Assembly (NCBI GenBank): GCA_002293005.1 | Contig: DBCJ01000028.1 | Coordinates: 2,345 to 19,533, forward strand | Origin: Ignavibacteria bacterium UBA961 | GTDB lineage: Bacteria; Bacteroidota; Ignavibacteria; Kapaibacteriales; UBA961 | Reading direction: 5' to 3' | DNA length: 17,189 bases | Part shown: positions 14,971 through 17,189 of the stretch, in pieces | Position numbering within the stretch: position 1 is the first letter of the stretch | How the letters are laid out: the number at the start of each line of letters is the position of its first letter | Translations under genes and position numbers: made by a program | The notes under the pieces: model-generated | Told to the model about the DNA's origin: nothing | The model's database searches: none | What the model saw: only the letters and a program-made list of their open reading frames with translations

Positions 14971-15985
14971 ATTTGGACATGCGTTTGCGAAGCTCTGTAA
15001 TTTTCATCGAAACAGACTCTTGAAATTGCACTTGTTCTGCCTCAATATCAGCTAGGATTTGTTCATTAGATAACTCTTTCATGCCATTCGATGCTTTATC
15101 ATTTGCATGTTCTTTATGGGTTGAATCAAGTTCTGCAACAATAACGCCGACAAAGAGATTCAAAACAACCATGGCAGCTATCAATACGAAGCTGATGAAG
15201 TAAATCGGGGAAAGATAAGGATGTGGATGAACTGCGTCAAGTTTGGCATTTTCAGTCATATAATCAGACCAACCGTCTCCGGTCATGATTTTGAATAATG
15301 TCAATAAACTTGCGGGCAATGAACCGAAATCAGTCGGTAAATTCTCACCGAACAAGAAGGTTCCTATAACTCCATAAGTATAAAAGAGAATTGCCATCAA
15401 AACAACAACAACCCAAAGTGAAGGTAAGCTACGAAGAAGAGTATCAACAATTACGCGTAATTGAGGTAGCATTTCAATGATACGAAGGACCCGCAATGTT
15501 CGAAGCGATCTGAATATTCGTAGTGTTCTCGTGGCCAATACTGCTTCATAAGAACCCATGTCGGCCGTAATCAAAAGTGGAACAAAACCAATGAGTACGA
15601 TGAATACATCAAAGAGATTCCAGCCATTTGTGAAATAAGCCATCATTCGACCAATTGCATTATTGGATACTGTAAATTCCCCCGCCGGATCAGAATTCAC
15701 TTTCGCATATGCATAGAGCTTGATAAGTACTTCAAAAACGAATATATAATGTATGGCCATATTCGCGATATGGAATTCATGCATATATGTCTTCAGCAAA
15801 TGCATGTCTGTCTCAAGACCGGCAATGACCGCAGAAAACAAAATCACAATAATGATTCCATTGTCAAACCAATTCGGTTTGTGAAATCTCATCTTGACCA
15901 ATAATGGCCATTCCATCCAAGCAGTATGATTTTTCTTATCAATAAAAAAATGAAGCAGTCTATATAAAATATTCGTTTCTTTCAT
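14969..15985 (-). CDS. Voltage-gated cation channel, single six-TM domain (paralogue A)
   Basis: 338 residues, inner-membrane, probably a subunit of a tetramer as in the bacterial NaChBac/NavAb group. S1 is about 41-60, S2 72-95, S3 121-140. The S4 sensor carries six Arg at every third position (153, 156, 159, 162, 165, 168). S5 is 187-211, the pore loop holds filter TGDGWSD (235-241), and S6 is 258-286 (LNLFVGVIVAELD). A helical, coiled-coil-like tail follows (305-337). NaChBac-type channels have TLESW here; Gly at filter position 4 and Asp at position 7 are features associated with calcium selectivity in CavMr and CavAb. Relative to paralogue B it has a 24-residue longer N-terminus and an insertion of about 20 residues (95-115) in the S2-S3 loop. 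It is second in a two-gene operon. Family certain, ion selectivity inferred. Confidence 0.92.
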   Translation of the reverse strand: MKETNILYRLLHFFIDKKNHTAWMEWPLLVKMRFHKPNWFDNGIIIVILFSAVIAGLETDMHLLKTYMHEFHIANMAIHYIFVFEVLIKLYAYAKVNSDPAGEFTVSNNAIGRMMAYFTNGWNLFDVFIVLIGFVPLLITADMGSYEAVLATRTLRIFRSLRTLRVLRIIEMLPQLRVIVDTLLRSLPSLWVVVVLMAILFYTYGVIGTFLFGENLPTDFGSLPASLLTLFKIMTGDGWSDYMTENAKLDAVHPHPYLSPIYFISFVLIAAMVVLNLFVGVIVAELDSTHKEHANDKASNGMKELSNEQILADIEAEQVQFQESVSMKITELRKRMSK

Positions 15986-16010
15986 GTGGGTATACGGATT
16001 CAGAAAATGA

Positions 16011-16904
16011 TCAGGACTTCTTTCTTCTCTTCAGTTCTTCGATGATTGCATTCATTTCTTCATCGAATTCATTCTTATAATTCTGCAAGCGGAGTAATAA
16101 TCCATCATCAGTTTCATGAAGCATTTTTTCACCATTTTCTTCCTGCAAATGTCTTTTGCGAGTATCATCCATTTCAGCGATGATGATACCCACGAATAGA
16201 TTCAAAATGATGAGAGCACCCACCAATACGAAACTACAGAAATAGAGTGGCGAGAGTAATGGATGCGGATGCAAGCAATTATACATGTTTGCTTTCATCA
16301 AATCAGACCAACCATCGCCGGTCATCACCTGGAATAATGTCAAAACAGCTTGGGACAAACTTTCAAAATGTTGAGGATCATTTTCTCCAAAAAGGAATAC
16401 ACCGATCACGGCATAGGAATAATATAAAATACCCATCAGCATGAATACTTGCCAAAGTGTCGGAATGCTGTGGAGGAGTGTTTCAACAATAGTGCGTAAT
16501 TGTTTGAATCTGCCTATGAGTCTCAACACTCTGAGAGATCGGAGAGATCGAAAAATACGAAGAGTTCTTGCTGCGAGGACAGCTTCATAGGTAGCTTCAT
16601 CATGCGTGATGAGAAGTGGAAGGAAACCAAGCAGCACAATGAACAAATCAAACATGTTCCAGCCATCTGTGAAATATAATCCAATATTATCACGATATGC
16701 ATATAGTTTAACAATGATCTCAATAACGAAAATATAATGAATGATGATGTTTGCCAGATGTAATGGATCATGGAAAGTCAACATCATTGTTTTGTCAGTT
16801 TCAATACCAACAAGAATTGCTGAAAGTAGAATGATGCCAAGAATAAAATTATCAAACCAATTTGATTCATGATTTCTGATTTTATACGCTAGTTCGCTAA
16901 GCAT
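16011..16904 (-). CDS. Voltage-gated cation channel, single six-TM domain (paralogue B)
   Basis: 297 residues, the upstream partner of the neighbouring channel gene, with 25 bp between them. S1 is about 17-36, S2 48-70, S3 81-100. S4 has Arg at 113, 116, 119, 122, 125 and 128, S5 is about 148-172, the filter is TGDGWSD (195-201) and S6 is 218-246. A charged coiled-coil tail (270-295) is suited to tetramer assembly. By eye more than half of S3-S6 is identical to paralogue A, including RTLRIFRSLR, the pore and the HPHP-x-LSP motif after it, so the pair arose by tandem duplication. The ATG lacks an obvious Shine-Dalgarno. The leader is at most about 20 nt beyond the upstream terminator, so the promoter must lie close to or overlap that hairpin. 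Confidence 0.92.
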   Translation of the reverse strand: MLSELAYKIRNHESNWFDNFILGIILLSAILVGIETDKTMMLTFHDPLHLANIIIHYIFVIEIIVKLYAYRDNIGLYFTDGWNMFDLFIVLLGFLPLLITHDEATYEAVLAARTLRIFRSLRSLRVLRLIGRFKQLRTIVETLLHSIPTLWQVFMLMGILYYSYAVIGVFLFGENDPQHFESLSQAVLTLFQVMTGDGWSDLMKANMYNCLHPHPLLSPLYFCSFVLVGALIILNLFVGIIIAEMDDTRKRHLQEENGEKMLHETDDGLLLRLQNYKNEFDEEMNAIIEELKRRKKS

Positions 16905-16926
16905 TGTTCGAAAGAAAATAGTGAAT

Positions 16927-16959
16927 AAAAAAAGGCACGACCAATATAGTTCGTGCCTT
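16927..16959 (-). terminator. Intrinsic terminator of the upstream partial gene
   Basis: On the minus strand, AAGGCACGA and TCGTGCCTT (16951-16959 and 16932-16940) form a perfect 9-bp stem with a 10-nt loop, followed by a run of T (A at 16927-16933 on the plus strand). It lies 18 nt after the stop of the gene entering from the right edge and separates that gene from the channel pair. Confidence 0.88.
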
Positions 16960-16976
16960 GCAACATTACAAATTCA

Positions 16977-17189
16977 TTACTTACACTTTACACAGCAATC
17001 AGGGAATGCATAGAGATCGGGTCTCAAATTGATGAGACGCACAGATACATCCACACGGCGCACGCCATCGAGATCATAATAGCTATTTTCGCTGCGCTTA
17101 TATTTTGCAACTTCAGGATTGACGGAAGTATCAACATATTTCCCTTCTGCCATGACAATGATCCGAGCTTTTTTGACTTTTTGATCATA
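16977..17189 (-). CDS. C-terminal fragment of a gene running off the window, possibly OmpA-like
   Basis: An open frame enters at the right edge and stops at TAA (16977-16979), giving the last 70 residues of a protein. The text KKARIIVMAEGKYVDTSVNP followed by DLDGVRRVDVSVRL recalls the final strand-helix-strand of OmpA-family domains, in which a GYG-type loop precedes NRRVEI. The end is unusual: LYAFPDCCVKCK puts three Cys in the last six residues. A good terminator follows 18 nt later, supporting a real gene end. The coding call is firm; the family call is weak because the conserved TD/Arg peptidoglycan site lies outside the window. Confidence 0.65.
   Translation of the reverse strand, partial: YDQKVKKARIIVMAEGKYVDTSVNPEVAKYKRSENSYYDLDGVRRVDVSVRLINLRPDLYAFPDCCVKCK

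Noticed and set aside
14969..16904. Channel pair as potassium channels
   Set aside because: The filter lacks the TVGYG signature; TGDGWSD and the S6 motif place them with the sodium/calcium-type single-domain channels.

Overview
The window looks like a chromosomal segment from the FCB group: Bacteroidota or a close relative such as Ignavibacteria or Kapabacteria. Three things suggest this. The large surface protein at the left ends in a type IX secretion (T9SS) sorting domain. A textbook Bacteroidota promoter (TTTG, 20 nt, TAnnTTTG) lies in front of ffh. There is also a PorE-like PD40/OmpA envelope protein and a DUF4296-like lipoprotein. The lineage call is inference; I cannot name a species.

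Left third (1-6802), minus strand: a secreted SGNH-hydrolase/parallel-beta-helix protein (298-3495) and a PD40-OmpA protein (3872-6277). They are separated and flanked by G+C-rich repeat blocks. Blocks at 1-194 and 3596-3852 are tandem 24-bp units built on CCCCGAGCGAAGCCGAG, ended by 14-bp inverted-repeat hairpins. A third block (6649-6786) is a 42-bp imperfect inverted repeat. Each block sits just 3' of a minus-strand stop codon. The first two blocks create spurious reading frames.

Middle (6803-14970), mainly housekeeping. maf (minus) diverges from a PlsY-like membrane protein whose catalytic motifs look eroded. A small lipoprotein gene abuts its 3' end and diverges from aspS. A tightly packed plus-strand operon follows: aspS, an orphan membrane-fusion (HlyD/RND adaptor) protein, a DUF2203 protein and an argD-type aminotransferase, with gene junctions of +1 to -4 bp. 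Then come ffh, with its own promoter, and rpsP, ended by a strong hairpin terminator. The usual rimM-trmD-rplS continuation is absent.

Right end (14969-17189), minus strand: two tandem paralogous single-domain voltage-gated cation channels, 25 bp apart. Both have six-arginine S4 helices and the same unusual selectivity filter, TGDGWSD, which suggests calcium rather than sodium permeation. Upstream of them is an intrinsic terminator and then the C-terminal end of a further minus-strand gene that runs off the window.

The most notable items are the tandem channel pair with its non-canonical filter, the repeat blocks that recur at gene 3' ends, the SGNH/beta-helix T9SS cargo with altered catalytic blocks, and the degenerate PlsY homologue.
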